Shown: in pieces, positions 1-5,237 of the stretch | Position numbering within the stretch: the stretch's first letter is position 1 | How the letters are laid out: every line of letters starts with the position of its first letter | NCBI GenBank assembly: GCA_015492395.1 | Contig: WGFD01000232.1 | Location: 1-5,237, forward strand | Direction: 5' to 3' | DNA: 5,237 nt | Source: Deltaproteobacteria bacterium | GTDB taxonomy: Bacteria > Desulfobacterota > GWC2-55-46 > S146-70 | Translations under genes and position numbers: made by a program | The notes under the pieces: generated by a model | Database searches by the model: none | What the model was told of the DNA's origin: nothing | The model's input: only the letters and a program-made list of their open reading frames with translations

Positions 1-492
1 GACCAGAGTGTGGTGGTGGTCGGGGGTGGGGATACGGCCGTGAAGGAGGCCGTCTATCTCTCCAGGATCGCCAAGAAGGTCTATATAGTCCACAGACGGG
101 ACAGACTGAGGGCCGAGAAGATACTGCAGGAGAAGGCCCTGGCGATACCTAATATTGAGATCCTCTGGAGCCACACCTTGAAGGAGATAAAAGGGAAAGT
201 GGGGGTGGAGAAGGTTATCCTCAACGACCTGAAGGATGCCAGTATAAAGGAAGTAGATGTCGAGGGTGCGTTCATCTTTGTCGGCATAAATCCCACTACC
301 GACTTCGTTGAAGTGGATAAGGATGAGGGAGGTTTCATAAAGGTAAATAGTAGGATGGAGACATCCGTGAAGGGCATCCTTGCGGCTGGCGACTGCAGGG
401 TGACGCCGTTGCGCCAGGTTGCGACAGCGGTAGGAGACGGGTCCATAGCGGCCTTTATCGCGGCGGAGTATGTCGAAGGGCTTGAGGTGTAG
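1..492 (+). CDS. trxB: Thioredoxin reductase, C-terminal half (5' partial)
   Basis: This is a FAD- and NADPH-dependent flavoprotein that passes electrons from NADPH to thioredoxin in the cytoplasm. The frame is open from base 1 (first residues DQSVVVVGGGDTA) and ends at TAG 490-492, giving 163 visible residues. The GTG at base 10 lies inside the NADPH-binding strand and is not a real start. Visible motifs in order are GGGDTA (about residues 8-13, NADPH Rossmann glycines), HRRDRLRA (31-38, NADP 2'-phosphate contact), GINPTT (95-100), ILAAGDCR (126-133, FAD-binding GD) and RQVATAVGDG (138-147). These are the family's standard landmarks. Family members are about 300-320 residues long, so roughly 145-150 residues are missing off the left edge, including the N-terminal FAD motif and the redox-active CxxC. 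Because the CxxC is not visible, a thioredoxin-reductase-like ferredoxin/NADP reductase cannot be fully excluded. No terminator follows the stop; only a bare T-run is seen there. Confidence 0.92.
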   Translation, partial: DQSVVVVGGGDTAVKEAVYLSRIAKKVYIVHRRDRLRAEKILQEKALAIPNIEILWSHTLKEIKGKVGVEKVILNDLKDASIKEVDVEGAFIFVGINPTTDFVEVDKDEGGFIKVNSRMETSVKGILAAGDCRVTPLRQVATAVGDGSIAAFIAAEYVEGLEV

Positions 493-555
493 TTTTTTTA
501 TGCCGGCTCAGGCCATAGGTGGTCCTGTTGCTCAAGTGAAAAAAAGGATACCAAT

Positions 556-1062
556 ATGGATTATAGAGCCGACAGGGCCGTAGTCATCGTATCTGTTGGG
601 GCAATACCGTCATAAAGCGGAACGATAGACGAACAGTTCACCAATATGAGATCGCCTATGAGATTCGTCGCCGCACTCCTGGACAGGAGGTATGAGATTG
701 TTATAACACATGGTGATTGGTCTATAGTGGGCGACATCCTTATACGCAAGGGAGCTTGTCGAGCACAGCGTAGTAGTCATTGCGGCGGGAGACGGCGGAA
801 TCCCGGCAATAGAACCTCCGGATAGGGTGCTGGAGGGGTGTTGTTGACGTCGTTATTGGTAAGGAGGGACTACTGCTGTACTGGCAAGGCAGGTTGGAGC
901 TGAGATATTCGTGGACCTCACGCAGACGGATATGGTCTATCCGGATTTCGGCAAGCCGTGGCGGAGTTCTTGGAGAAGGGCGGCCGGGAGGTGATTATCA
1001 CATCGCCGGAACTGGCAGAGAGGACCATTGGTGCCAAGGGCGGGACTAAAATAGTTTCATGA
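556..1062 (+). pseudogene. arcC: Decayed carbamate kinase (arcC-like) remnant
   Basis: Carbamate kinase transfers phosphate between carbamoyl phosphate and ADP. No single frame spans this stretch, but family landmarks appear in order. ATG 556 follows an AAGGA at 544-548 and reads AVVIVSVGAIPS (degraded VVALGGNAL), then in-frame TAA at 613-615. The same frame continues with GTIDEQFTNMR and YEIVITHGDWSIVG (normally ITHGNGPQVG). A frame change near 745-755 gives RELVEHSVVVIAAGDGGIP (normally IAAGGGGIP), ending at TGA 845-847. A shift near 837-840 gives VVDVVIGKEG, and another at about 869 gives TTAVLARQVGAEIFVDL and TDMVYPDFGKP. A final shift near 958 gives GGREVIITSPELAERTIGAKGGT and the closing KIVS at TGA 1060-1062. 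By comparison with the family (about 310 residues), roughly 100 residues are missing at the 745-755 junction and roughly 35 at the 958 junction. Several active-site positions are also substituted. Assembly error alone is unlikely, because missense changes and deletions coexist with the frameshifts. Confidence 0.85.
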
Positions 1063-1073
1063 TGAAAATGCCC

Positions 1074-1835
1074 CTACCCTATCTCTATCTCCATTCCATC
1101 ATATCCCAGTTCCACGTTGTCCGGAAGGTTTTTGCCGGCTTCTTCATAGTCGAAGTAGTGGCTGAGATGGGTGAAGATAGTCCTCTGTGGCCTGAGTTCA
1201 TCTATTATCTCCAATGCCTGTGCAACGTTCAGATGAGTAGGGTGTGGTCTCTCACGCAGTACTCCCAATACCATTGTGTCGAGTCCATGGAGTTTTTTCC
1301 TGGATTCCGGCGGTATGAAGCTGCAGTCGGTTATATAGGCGAATCCGCCTATTCTGTATCCAAGTACCTCCAGTCTGCCGTGGAGGACTTCCACTGGTTC
1401 TATCTTTAGGCCGAATAGTTCGAAGGGACCGCTGATTACAAATAGCTTCAGATCAGGCTTCCAACTGCTGTCGGCTTCATCACTGAATATATAGCTGAAG
1501 ATCCTCTCTATCCTTTCGATGGAGAGCTCATTGCCGTAGCAGCTTATGGCTTCCTTCTGAACCATATTGAATGTTCTCAATTCATCTATTCCGTGGATAT
1601 GGTCTGCGTGGTGGTGAGTGAAGAGGGCGGCATCTATCCTTGAAATGCCATTGGACAGGGCCTGTTGCCTCAGATCCGTCGATGTATCTATAAGGATATG
1701 CCTTTCACCGGTACGTACAAGTATCGACGATCTTGTCCGCTTGTTCCGATGGTCCTTCGATGTGCAGACATGGCACTTACAGGCGATTACAGGCACCCCT
1801 GTTGAGGTGCCGCTACCAAGTATGGTTATCTTCAT
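1074..1835 (-). CDS. PhnP-like MBL-fold metallohydrolase
   Basis: This 253-residue cytoplasmic enzyme belongs to the metallo-beta-lactamase superfamily, in the COG1235/PhnP-like group whose characterised member is a cyclic phosphodiesterase. The N-terminus has GSGTSTGVP (7-15) followed by C19-x-C21-x2-C24, a cysteine cluster typical of this group and probably a structural zinc site. The catalytic metal motif is THHHADHIHG, with H74, H76, D78 and H79. Later candidate ligands are the His of VLHGRLE, the Asp of ITDCS and the His residues of FTHLSHYF. The C-terminal GYDGMEIEI is the usual ending of these proteins. Length is normal and the frame is intact. The ATG at 1833-1835 is placed so that the beta-strand MKITILGSGTS begins the protein, but no good Shine-Dalgarno precedes it. 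It is the last gene of a minus-strand run and lies 65 bp after the cytochrome b5-like gene. Its stop is only 11 bp from the end of the convergent carbamate kinase remnant. The substrate cannot be read from the sequence. Confidence 0.9.
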   Translation of the reverse strand: MKITILGSGTSTGVPVIACKCHVCTSKDHRNKRTRSSILVRTGERHILIDTSTDLRQQALSNGISRIDAALFTHHHADHIHGIDELRTFNMVQKEAISCYGNELSIERIERIFSYIFSDEADSSWKPDLKLFVISGPFELFGLKIEPVEVLHGRLEVLGYRIGGFAYITDCSFIPPESRKKLHGLDTMVLGVLRERPHPTHLNVAQALEIIDELRPQRTIFTHLSHYFDYEEAGKNLPDNVELGYDGMEIEIG

Positions 1836-1857
1836 TCCGAAACATGCATAAGGGTTG

Positions 1858-1912
1858 CAGGCCGGATATTAGAGGAGGGGGCGGTGCCTCCGGTCTTGGC
1901 TCAACCGGCCTG
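1858..1912 (-). other. Nested inverted repeat between the b5-like gene and the hydrolase gene
   Basis: Outer arms CAGGCCGG (1858-1865) and CCGGCCTG (1905-1912) are perfect 8-bp complements. They enclose a second pair, GGAGG (1874-1878) and CCTCC (1887-1891). In minus-strand RNA this could fold as a two-level GC-rich hairpin that contains the b5-like stop codon (1901-1903) and ends about 20 bases before the hydrolase ATG. No U-tract follows, so it does not look like an intrinsic terminator. It could be an mRNA processing or attenuating structure, or simply chance in a GC-rich gap. Confidence 0.35.
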
Positions 1913-2140
1913 ATCATACTCTCCCACGACTTCGAACTCATCGAGGACCTCATCGCCGTGCGGGGCACCGTCCAGATACTCCGTAAGGTCCATTCCCGCA
2001 TAGTGTTCGAAGTGTATTCCCTCCTGGAATAGAGGACTCTTTGTTACGTCGTATACCTTGCCGCCGTAGGCCAGGTATATGGGTTGGTCCGGCTGACTAC
2101 CGTCATACTCTTTTAACTCCTCTTCCGTAAACTTCTTCAT
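1901..2140 (-). CDS. Small cytochrome b5-like heme-binding protein
   Basis: This 79-residue soluble protein has a single cytochrome b5-like heme/steroid-binding domain (PF00173 type). The sequence shows the fold's opening FTEEELKEYDG (4-14), the strand IYLAYGGKVYDVTKSP (21-36), then H43-F-E-H46, AGMDLT (48-53) and APHG (59-62, with H61), ending EFEVVGEY. The classical HPGG heme-ligand motif is absent. By alignment H61 matches the second axial histidine of b5, and H43 or H46 would supply the first, as in the short prokaryotic relatives. There is no signal peptide or membrane segment, so it is probably cytoplasmic. The start is supported by GAAGGAG at 2157-2151, 10 bases upstream of ATG. It lies 50 bp after the protease gene and 65 bp before the hydrolase gene, on the same strand. 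Its role (electron transfer, or heme or small-ligand binding) is unknown. Confidence 0.9.
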   Translation of the reverse strand: MKKFTEEELKEYDGSQPDQPIYLAYGGKVYDVTKSPLFQEGIHFEHYAGMDLTEYLDGAPHGDEVLDEFEVVGEYDQAG

Positions 2141-2150
2141 TTGAGTCTCT

Positions 2151-2157
2151 CTCCTTC
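2151..2157 (-). promoter_or_regulatory. Ribosome binding site of the b5-like gene
   Basis: Minus-strand GAAGGAG lies 10 bases before the ATG at 2140-2138. It is the best Shine-Dalgarno among the four minus-strand genes and fixes this start. Confidence 0.7.
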
Positions 2158-2190
2158 AAAAAATGGCGGCCCTCGACCTATTCTTCCTGC

Positions 2191-3093
2191 TCACCTTACG
2201 CTTATGGGCAGGGGGACGAAGGTCAACACAAATATCCCTATAGTGGCTATGGCTATAAATTTCCTCTTCACGTCCAGTGGAATGTGGTCATCCATGACGG
2301 GGGGATGTTTGATCCCCAGGATGAATATCAGGATGGCGGCCCAGAGGAACCATCCTGACCATGAGAGCGCTCCCAGCGCGGCGAGGAAGGCCACCAGGAC
2401 CACGGAGATTATCCTGTGCCATACACCGAAGAGTGCGTACATTATGTGTCCTCCATCAAGCTGGCCTATGGGAATTAGGTTGAGTGTCGTGACGAAGAAA
2501 CCTATCCAGCCGGCATACGCGATGGGATGTAAGAATACGTCATATCCATGGGGAATCTTTCCAAGTATAATGGATGTCAGCATATGAAATATCAAGGATG
2601 ATCCGAATATGTAGTGCCCCCCTTCCGCAGGTAGAGGTAGAATCTGGGAGAGTTTGAGTCCCCATATGGTTACGACTATAGAGACCAGAAAGCCGGAGAT
2701 GGGTCCTGCCGCGCCTATATCGACGAGGGCGGATCTGCTCATGATGGGTGACTTCATCTTTATTACGGCCCCGAAGGTTCCTATCATCGGTGGGATGGGG
2801 GGGCCTGGAATGAAGTATGGCAAGGTCGTAAATACACCGTGCCTTCTTGACGCGAAGAAGTGGCCGAACTCATGTGTTCCCAGGATGGCTATAAGGGATA
2901 TCGCAAAAGGATATCCCCTAAGGATGGCCTTCGGATTATCAATGATGTTCAATCCTTGCTGGAGCGCGCCTGATATCAGGGTTGTTATCACCGTCAGAGC
3001 GAACAGGATTAATGGCGCCATGGGCCTGAGGGTCCGCGCCTCCTTCGGCATCACGTTGATTATCCTGTCTATATCATCATACTCCCTGGACAT
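2191..3093 (-). CDS. Site-2 protease family (M50) membrane metalloprotease
   Basis: This 300-residue polytopic membrane protein is a predicted zinc intramembrane protease. The catalytic motif GTHEFGHFFASRR carries H74-E75-x2-H78 (HExxH), and the second motif NLIPIGQLDGGH (205-216) supplies the third ligand D213. Between them lie the family-typical YFIPGPPIPPMIGTFGAVIKMKSP (start 93) and DIGAAGPISGFLVS (125-138). Hydrophobic segments fall at about 25-48, 61-80, 129-148, 163-180, 194-220, 228-260 and 279-296. There is no PDZ domain between the motifs, so it is a compact S2P homologue and not an RseP type. The start at ATG 3093-3091 follows AAGGCGGAAG. It overlaps the 3' end of the permease gene by 17 bp, which suggests translational coupling. 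Substrates (such as anti-sigma factors or membrane-bound regulators) are not evident here. Confidence 0.92.
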   Translation of the reverse strand: MSREYDDIDRIINVMPKEARTLRPMAPLILFALTVITTLISGALQQGLNIIDNPKAILRGYPFAISLIAILGTHEFGHFFASRRHGVFTTLPYFIPGPPIPPMIGTFGAVIKMKSPIMSRSALVDIGAAGPISGFLVSIVVTIWGLKLSQILPLPAEGGHYIFGSSLIFHMLTSIILGKIPHGYDVFLHPIAYAGWIGFFVTTLNLIPIGQLDGGHIMYALFGVWHRIISVVLVAFLAALGALSWSGWFLWAAILIFILGIKHPPVMDDHIPLDVKRKFIAIATIGIFVLTFVPLPISVR

Positions 3094-4150
3094 CTTCCGC
3101 CTTGGCTCTTTTTTTCAGATAGCTGGCCTTGTATATCTCTATGACTACAAGAGCCAGTGAGAGGATTATAGGGCCTGCTATTATACCGATAAACCCAAGG
3201 ACCTTTAAGGCTCCGAGGATGCTGAATAGTAACAGGAGGGGGTGGATCTTTGTCTTTCCGCTTACCACTATGGGTCGTAGAATATTGTCAACAAGTCCGA
3301 TGATAAATACACCAAGGACCACCAGGATTATAGCCTCCAGATAGTTAGCCTTTATGAAGAGGTATATTGCCGCCGGTATCCAGACGATGGCGGGACCTAC
3401 CATGGGGATGAAAGACAATATGGCCATAATGGTTCCCCAGAAGACCGGAGAAGAGAGGCCCAGTATCCAGAATGATATCCCTCCCAACGCGCCCTGCACC
3501 GCCGCCACTAGCACCCCTCCATAGAGGGTCGCATATATTACCTCATGGTTCTTTTGGAATATCTTGTTCTTATCGGTTTCGGAGAGGGGAAGCAGTGTCT
3601 TGACGTTGTTGACCAGTTTATTTCCGTCTTTAAAGAGATAGTACATGGCGAAGATACTCAGTATGACGTTGAGAATAAATCCTGTGAAGTTACTGATCAT
3701 CCCCCTTAGATTCTGGATCATGTATGTGCTCGCTTCCTTCGCGCTCTTGAGGACGATGTTCTTTATATCCAGGGTGGAGATCTCTATGTACTTGCCGAGC
3801 ATGTTGTCAAGATAGGAGAGTATGGAGTAGGGGGAACTCTGGATATCAAACTTGGACTCCCTTATATACGTTTCGGCCCACTTGTATATGTCCACGATCT
3901 CATCGACCAGCGCCATGGCGATAAATGTGACCGGTACGGCGAGGAAGATAACTATAATCGTACAGGTCAGGATGGAGGCTATAGAGTCGGAGATGCGCAG
4001 CCTTCTCTTAAGCCAGCTATAGAATGGGTAAAAGAGGATTGTCAATACAATGGCCCAGAAGAACGGAATCCAGAATGGGACCAGTATAATGTATAAAAGG
4101 TAGCTGACCACAAAGGCCAGGCCCAGTGTCAGTATCTGTTTAGTATCCAT
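3077..4150 (-). CDS. AI-2E family transporter (PerM/UPF0118)
   Basis: This 357-residue inner-membrane protein belongs to the AI-2E exporter-like family (PF01594). Characterised members export autoinducer-2 or move ions such as Na+/H+, so the substrate cannot be inferred. Two to three hydrophobic helices lie at about 6-45 and 58-82. A polar extracytoplasmic-type stretch covers about 83-150, and more helices follow from 153. Family signature segments are SFIPMVGPAIVWIPAAIYL (246-264), VDNILRPIVVSGKTKIHPLL (287-306) and ILGALKVLGFIGIIAGPII (311-329). The C-terminal tail is basic (KKRAK). Length is typical. The start ATG 4150-4148 is the first in the frame after the divergent promoter region, but it has no recognisable Shine-Dalgarno. 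It heads the minus-strand gene run, and its last codons overlap the protease gene start. Confidence 0.92.
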   Translation of the reverse strand: MDTKQILTLGLAFVVSYLLYIILVPFWIPFFWAIVLTILFYPFYSWLKRRLRISDSIASILTCTIIVIFLAVPVTFIAMALVDEIVDIYKWAETYIRESKFDIQSSPYSILSYLDNMLGKYIEISTLDIKNIVLKSAKEASTYMIQNLRGMISNFTGFILNVILSIFAMYYLFKDGNKLVNNVKTLLPLSETDKNKIFQKNHEVIYATLYGGVLVAAVQGALGGISFWILGLSSPVFWGTIMAILSFIPMVGPAIVWIPAAIYLFIKANYLEAIILVVLGVFIIGLVDNILRPIVVSGKTKIHPLLLLFSILGALKVLGFIGIIAGPIILSLALVVIEIYKASYLKKRAKAEDVQGV

Positions 4151-4165
4151 GAAAAGTGAAATATT

Positions 4166-4193
4166 TTGACTTTAACAATCCAACCAGTATAAT
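4166..4193 (+). promoter_or_regulatory. Sigma70-type promoter of the ThiI-like gene
   Basis: A -35 box TTGACT (4166-4171, 5 of 6 consensus bases) is separated by 16 bp from a perfect -10 box TATAAT (4188-4193). The predicted start of transcription is near 4200, giving a leader of about 38 bases before the ATG at 4238. No operator was recognised apart from the AT-rich palindrome at the upstream edge. Confidence 0.8.
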
Positions 4194-4213
4194 ACTTCTA
4201 TCGGATAATACAA
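4186..4213 (-). promoter_or_regulatory. Candidate divergent promoter of the permease operon
   Basis: On the minus strand TTGTAT (4213-4208, weak -35) is followed after 16 bp by TATACT (4191-4186, 5 of 6 consensus bases). This -10 overlaps the plus-strand -10, because AGTATAATACT (4186-4196) is palindromic around its central base. Transcription would begin near 4180, about 30 bases before the permease ATG. The -35 match is poor, so this is less certain than the plus-strand promoter. Confidence 0.45.
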
Positions 4214-4222
4214 GGGTTTTAT

Positions 4223-4228
4223 GGAGGA
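4223..4228 (+). promoter_or_regulatory. Ribosome binding site of the ThiI-like gene
   Basis: GGAGGA lies 9 bases before ATG 4238-4240. Together with the promoter just upstream and the PP-loop at residue 10, it fixes this start. Confidence 0.8.
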
Positions 4229-4237
4229 AATATTTGT

Positions 4238-5237
4238 ATGAATAGATCGGCTATAGCCCTCCTTTCCGGAGGGTTGGACAGTACACTTGCCGCCAAGGTC
4301 ATCCTTGAGCAGGGGATAGATGTGGTGGCGCTCAACTTTACATCCGCATTCTGCACCTGCACCTCAAAGTCCAGCACCTGCAGGAGTGAGGCCGTAAGGG
4401 TCTCCGAAGAGTTCGGTATGCCGGTGAAGGTTATCCACAAAGGGGAGGAGTATATAGATATCGTAAGGAACCCGAAGTATGGTTACGGAAAGGGTATAAA
4501 CCCATGTATAGACTGCAGGATATTCATGTTCGTACTTGCGAAGAGGTATATGGAAGAGATAGGCGCATCCTTTATATTTACCGGGGAGGTCCTGGGCCAG
4601 AGGCCGATGAGCCAGCGGCGTGAGGTATTCAGTCTCATCGAGAGGGAGAGCGGCCTCGAGGGCAGGATAGTACGCCCGCTCTGTGCCAAGCACCTTGAAC
4701 CCACGATACCGGAGAAGGCCGGTATAATAGACAGAAAAAGACTCCTTGACTTCATCGGCCGGTCGAGAAAACCGCAGATTGCCCTGGCGGGGTCATACGA
4801 CATCCAGGACTACCCCTGCCCTTCCGGCGGATGCCTGTTGACGGACAAGATATTCTCCAGAAAGGTAAAGGATCTCTTTAAACACAAGGCGGAGACAACT
4901 CCGCAGGACCTCCGTATGCTGAAAAGCGGCAGGCACTTCAGAACACATGACGGTGTGAAGATAGTCATAGGGAGGGACAGGCTGGATAACAGGAGGATTG
5001 CCGGTCTTCGGCAGAAAGGGGAGGTCCTCGTGGAACCTGTGGGTTTCCATGGTCCGGTGGCGCTTGTGAGCGGTGGCTCAGGAAACGGTGCAACCGACCT
5101 TGCCGGGAGAATGATACTTAGGTATGCGGGCGAAAAGGCGTCGGGAAAGGGTACATTGAGACTCCTGGACGACGACGGGGAGCGCCACTTTGCCGTTGAC
5201 TCCCCAATAGAAGAGGGACTGTTGGAGGGTATGAGGA
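4238..5237 (+). CDS. ThiI-like PP-loop tRNA thiolation enzyme with NFACT-R-like C-terminus (3' partial)
   Basis: The frame is open from ATG 4238 to the window end, giving 333 codons with no stop. The N-terminus is an ATP pyrophosphatase: SGGLDS (10-15) is the PP-loop that adenylates the target uridine. Further motifs are FCTCT (38-42) with C48, NPCIDCR (88-94, C90 and C93), FTGEVLGQRPMSQRR, GRSRKPQIAL and YPCPSGGCLLTD (C194 and C199). This layout matches the bacterial proteins often labelled tRNA 4-thiouridine synthase ThiI or MnmA-like. The THUMP domain of classical ThiI is absent, since the PP-loop sits at the very N-terminus. After about residue 230, GRHFRTHDGVKIVIGRD with D250-N251 resembles the NFACT-R RNA-binding fold, seen in Rqc2/FbpA relatives and known fused to ThiI-like domains. 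The rest (GEVLVEPVGFHGPVALVSG onward) continues that region. The expected role is sulfur insertion into tRNA, but the exact base is not determined. It is transcribed divergently from the permease operon. Confidence 0.85.
   Translation, partial: MNRSAIALLSGGLDSTLAAKVILEQGIDVVALNFTSAFCTCTSKSSTCRSEAVRVSEEFGMPVKVIHKGEEYIDIVRNPKYGYGKGINPCIDCRIFMFVLAKRYMEEIGASFIFTGEVLGQRPMSQRREVFSLIERESGLEGRIVRPLCAKHLEPTIPEKAGIIDRKRLLDFIGRSRKPQIALAGSYDIQDYPCPSGGCLLTDKIFSRKVKDLFKHKAETTPQDLRMLKSGRHFRTHDGVKIVIGRDRLDNRRIAGLRQKGEVLVEPVGFHGPVALVSGGSGNGATDLAGRMILRYAGEKASGKGTLRLLDDDGERHFAVDSPIEEGLLEGMR

Noticed and set aside
81..446. Minus-strand frame of 121 residues inside trxB
   Set aside because: It is antisense to unmistakable thioredoxin reductase motifs.
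493..499. T-run directly after the trxB stop as an intrinsic terminator
   Set aside because: No inverted repeat precedes the T-run, so there is no stem to support a terminator.
500..583. Short plus-strand reading frame of 27 codons after trxB
   Set aside because: It has no ribosome binding site, no similarity I recognise, and overlaps the start of the carbamate kinase remnant.
1059..1409. Plus-strand open frame opposite the MBL hydrolase
   Set aside because: It is antisense to a clear metallohydrolase with full family motifs. The translation has no recognisable domain and no separate Shine-Dalgarno context.
2141..2190. Terminator between protease and b5-like genes
   Set aside because: A T-run (ATTTTTTG on the minus strand) follows GC-rich sequence, but the possible stem is too short to be stable.
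2141..3160. Plus-strand open frames (2141-2587 and 2654-3160) opposite the protease
   Set aside because: They run antisense to the HExxH/LDGGH protease. Their proline- and methionine-rich translations are typical shadows of a membrane-protein gene.
4219..5050. Minus-strand open frames inside the ThiI-like gene
   Set aside because: The plus frame is continuous for 333 codons with PP-loop and cysteine motifs, a promoter and a ribosome binding site. The minus frames are shadows.
4238..5237. MnmA or QueC identity for the PP-loop protein
   Set aside because: MnmA has a different catalytic cysteine arrangement and a C-terminal beta-barrel. QueC has a C-terminal four-cysteine zinc site. Here the CIDCR and CPSGGC motifs and the NFACT-R-like tail fit the ThiI-like group better.
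1..5237. CRISPR array, insertion sequence, tRNA or defence system
   Set aside because: No spaced direct repeats, transposase motifs, terminal inverted repeats or tRNA-like cloverleaf were seen. The genes are ordinary housekeeping or membrane families.

Overview
The window looks like bacterial chromosome. The evidence is a clear sigma70-type promoter, Shine-Dalgarno sites, a thioredoxin reductase of bacterial type, an AI-2E family permease, and a ThiI-like protein with an NFACT-R-like tail. Arginine is mostly AGG/AGA and isoleucine is often ATA. That codon habit and the gene set would fit an anaerobic, perhaps deep-branching or thermophilic lineage (Nitrospirota or Deltaproteobacteria-like). 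This placement is inference, and no taxonomic marker is present.

Layout. (1) Bases 1-492, plus strand: the C-terminal half of thioredoxin reductase (trxB), cut by the window edge. (2) Bases 556-1062, plus strand: a decayed carbamate kinase gene (arcC-like) that can still be read piecewise through an internal stop, several frameshifts and two in-gene deletions. No open reading frame spans it. (3) Bases 1074-4150, minus strand: four co-directional genes that may form one transcription unit, read from right to left. They are an AI-2E family permease, a site-2-protease-type M50 membrane metalloprotease (17 bp overlap with the permease), a 79-residue cytochrome b5-like heme protein, and a PhnP-like metallo-beta-lactamase-fold hydrolase. 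(4) Bases 4151-4237: a compact divergent promoter region with a symmetric -10 element. (5) From base 4238, plus strand, running off the right edge: a PP-loop ATPase of the ThiI/4-thiouridine synthase type with several cysteine motifs, followed by an NFACT-R-like RNA-binding segment.

How they work together. The permease and the intramembrane protease are probably co-translated, and both act in the inner membrane. The b5-like protein and the hydrolase follow downstream without a convincing terminator, but no shared pathway can be shown. The divergent gene is predicted to act in sulfur modification of tRNA. The carbamate kinase remnant points to lost ATP-from-carbamoyl-phosphate (arginine deiminase-type) or related metabolism, unless another copy exists elsewhere. 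I see no CRISPR array, insertion sequence, tRNA, rRNA, or obvious defence or mobile system. The most distinctive items are the pseudogene, the cysteine-rich ThiI-NFACT-R fusion and the symmetric divergent promoter.
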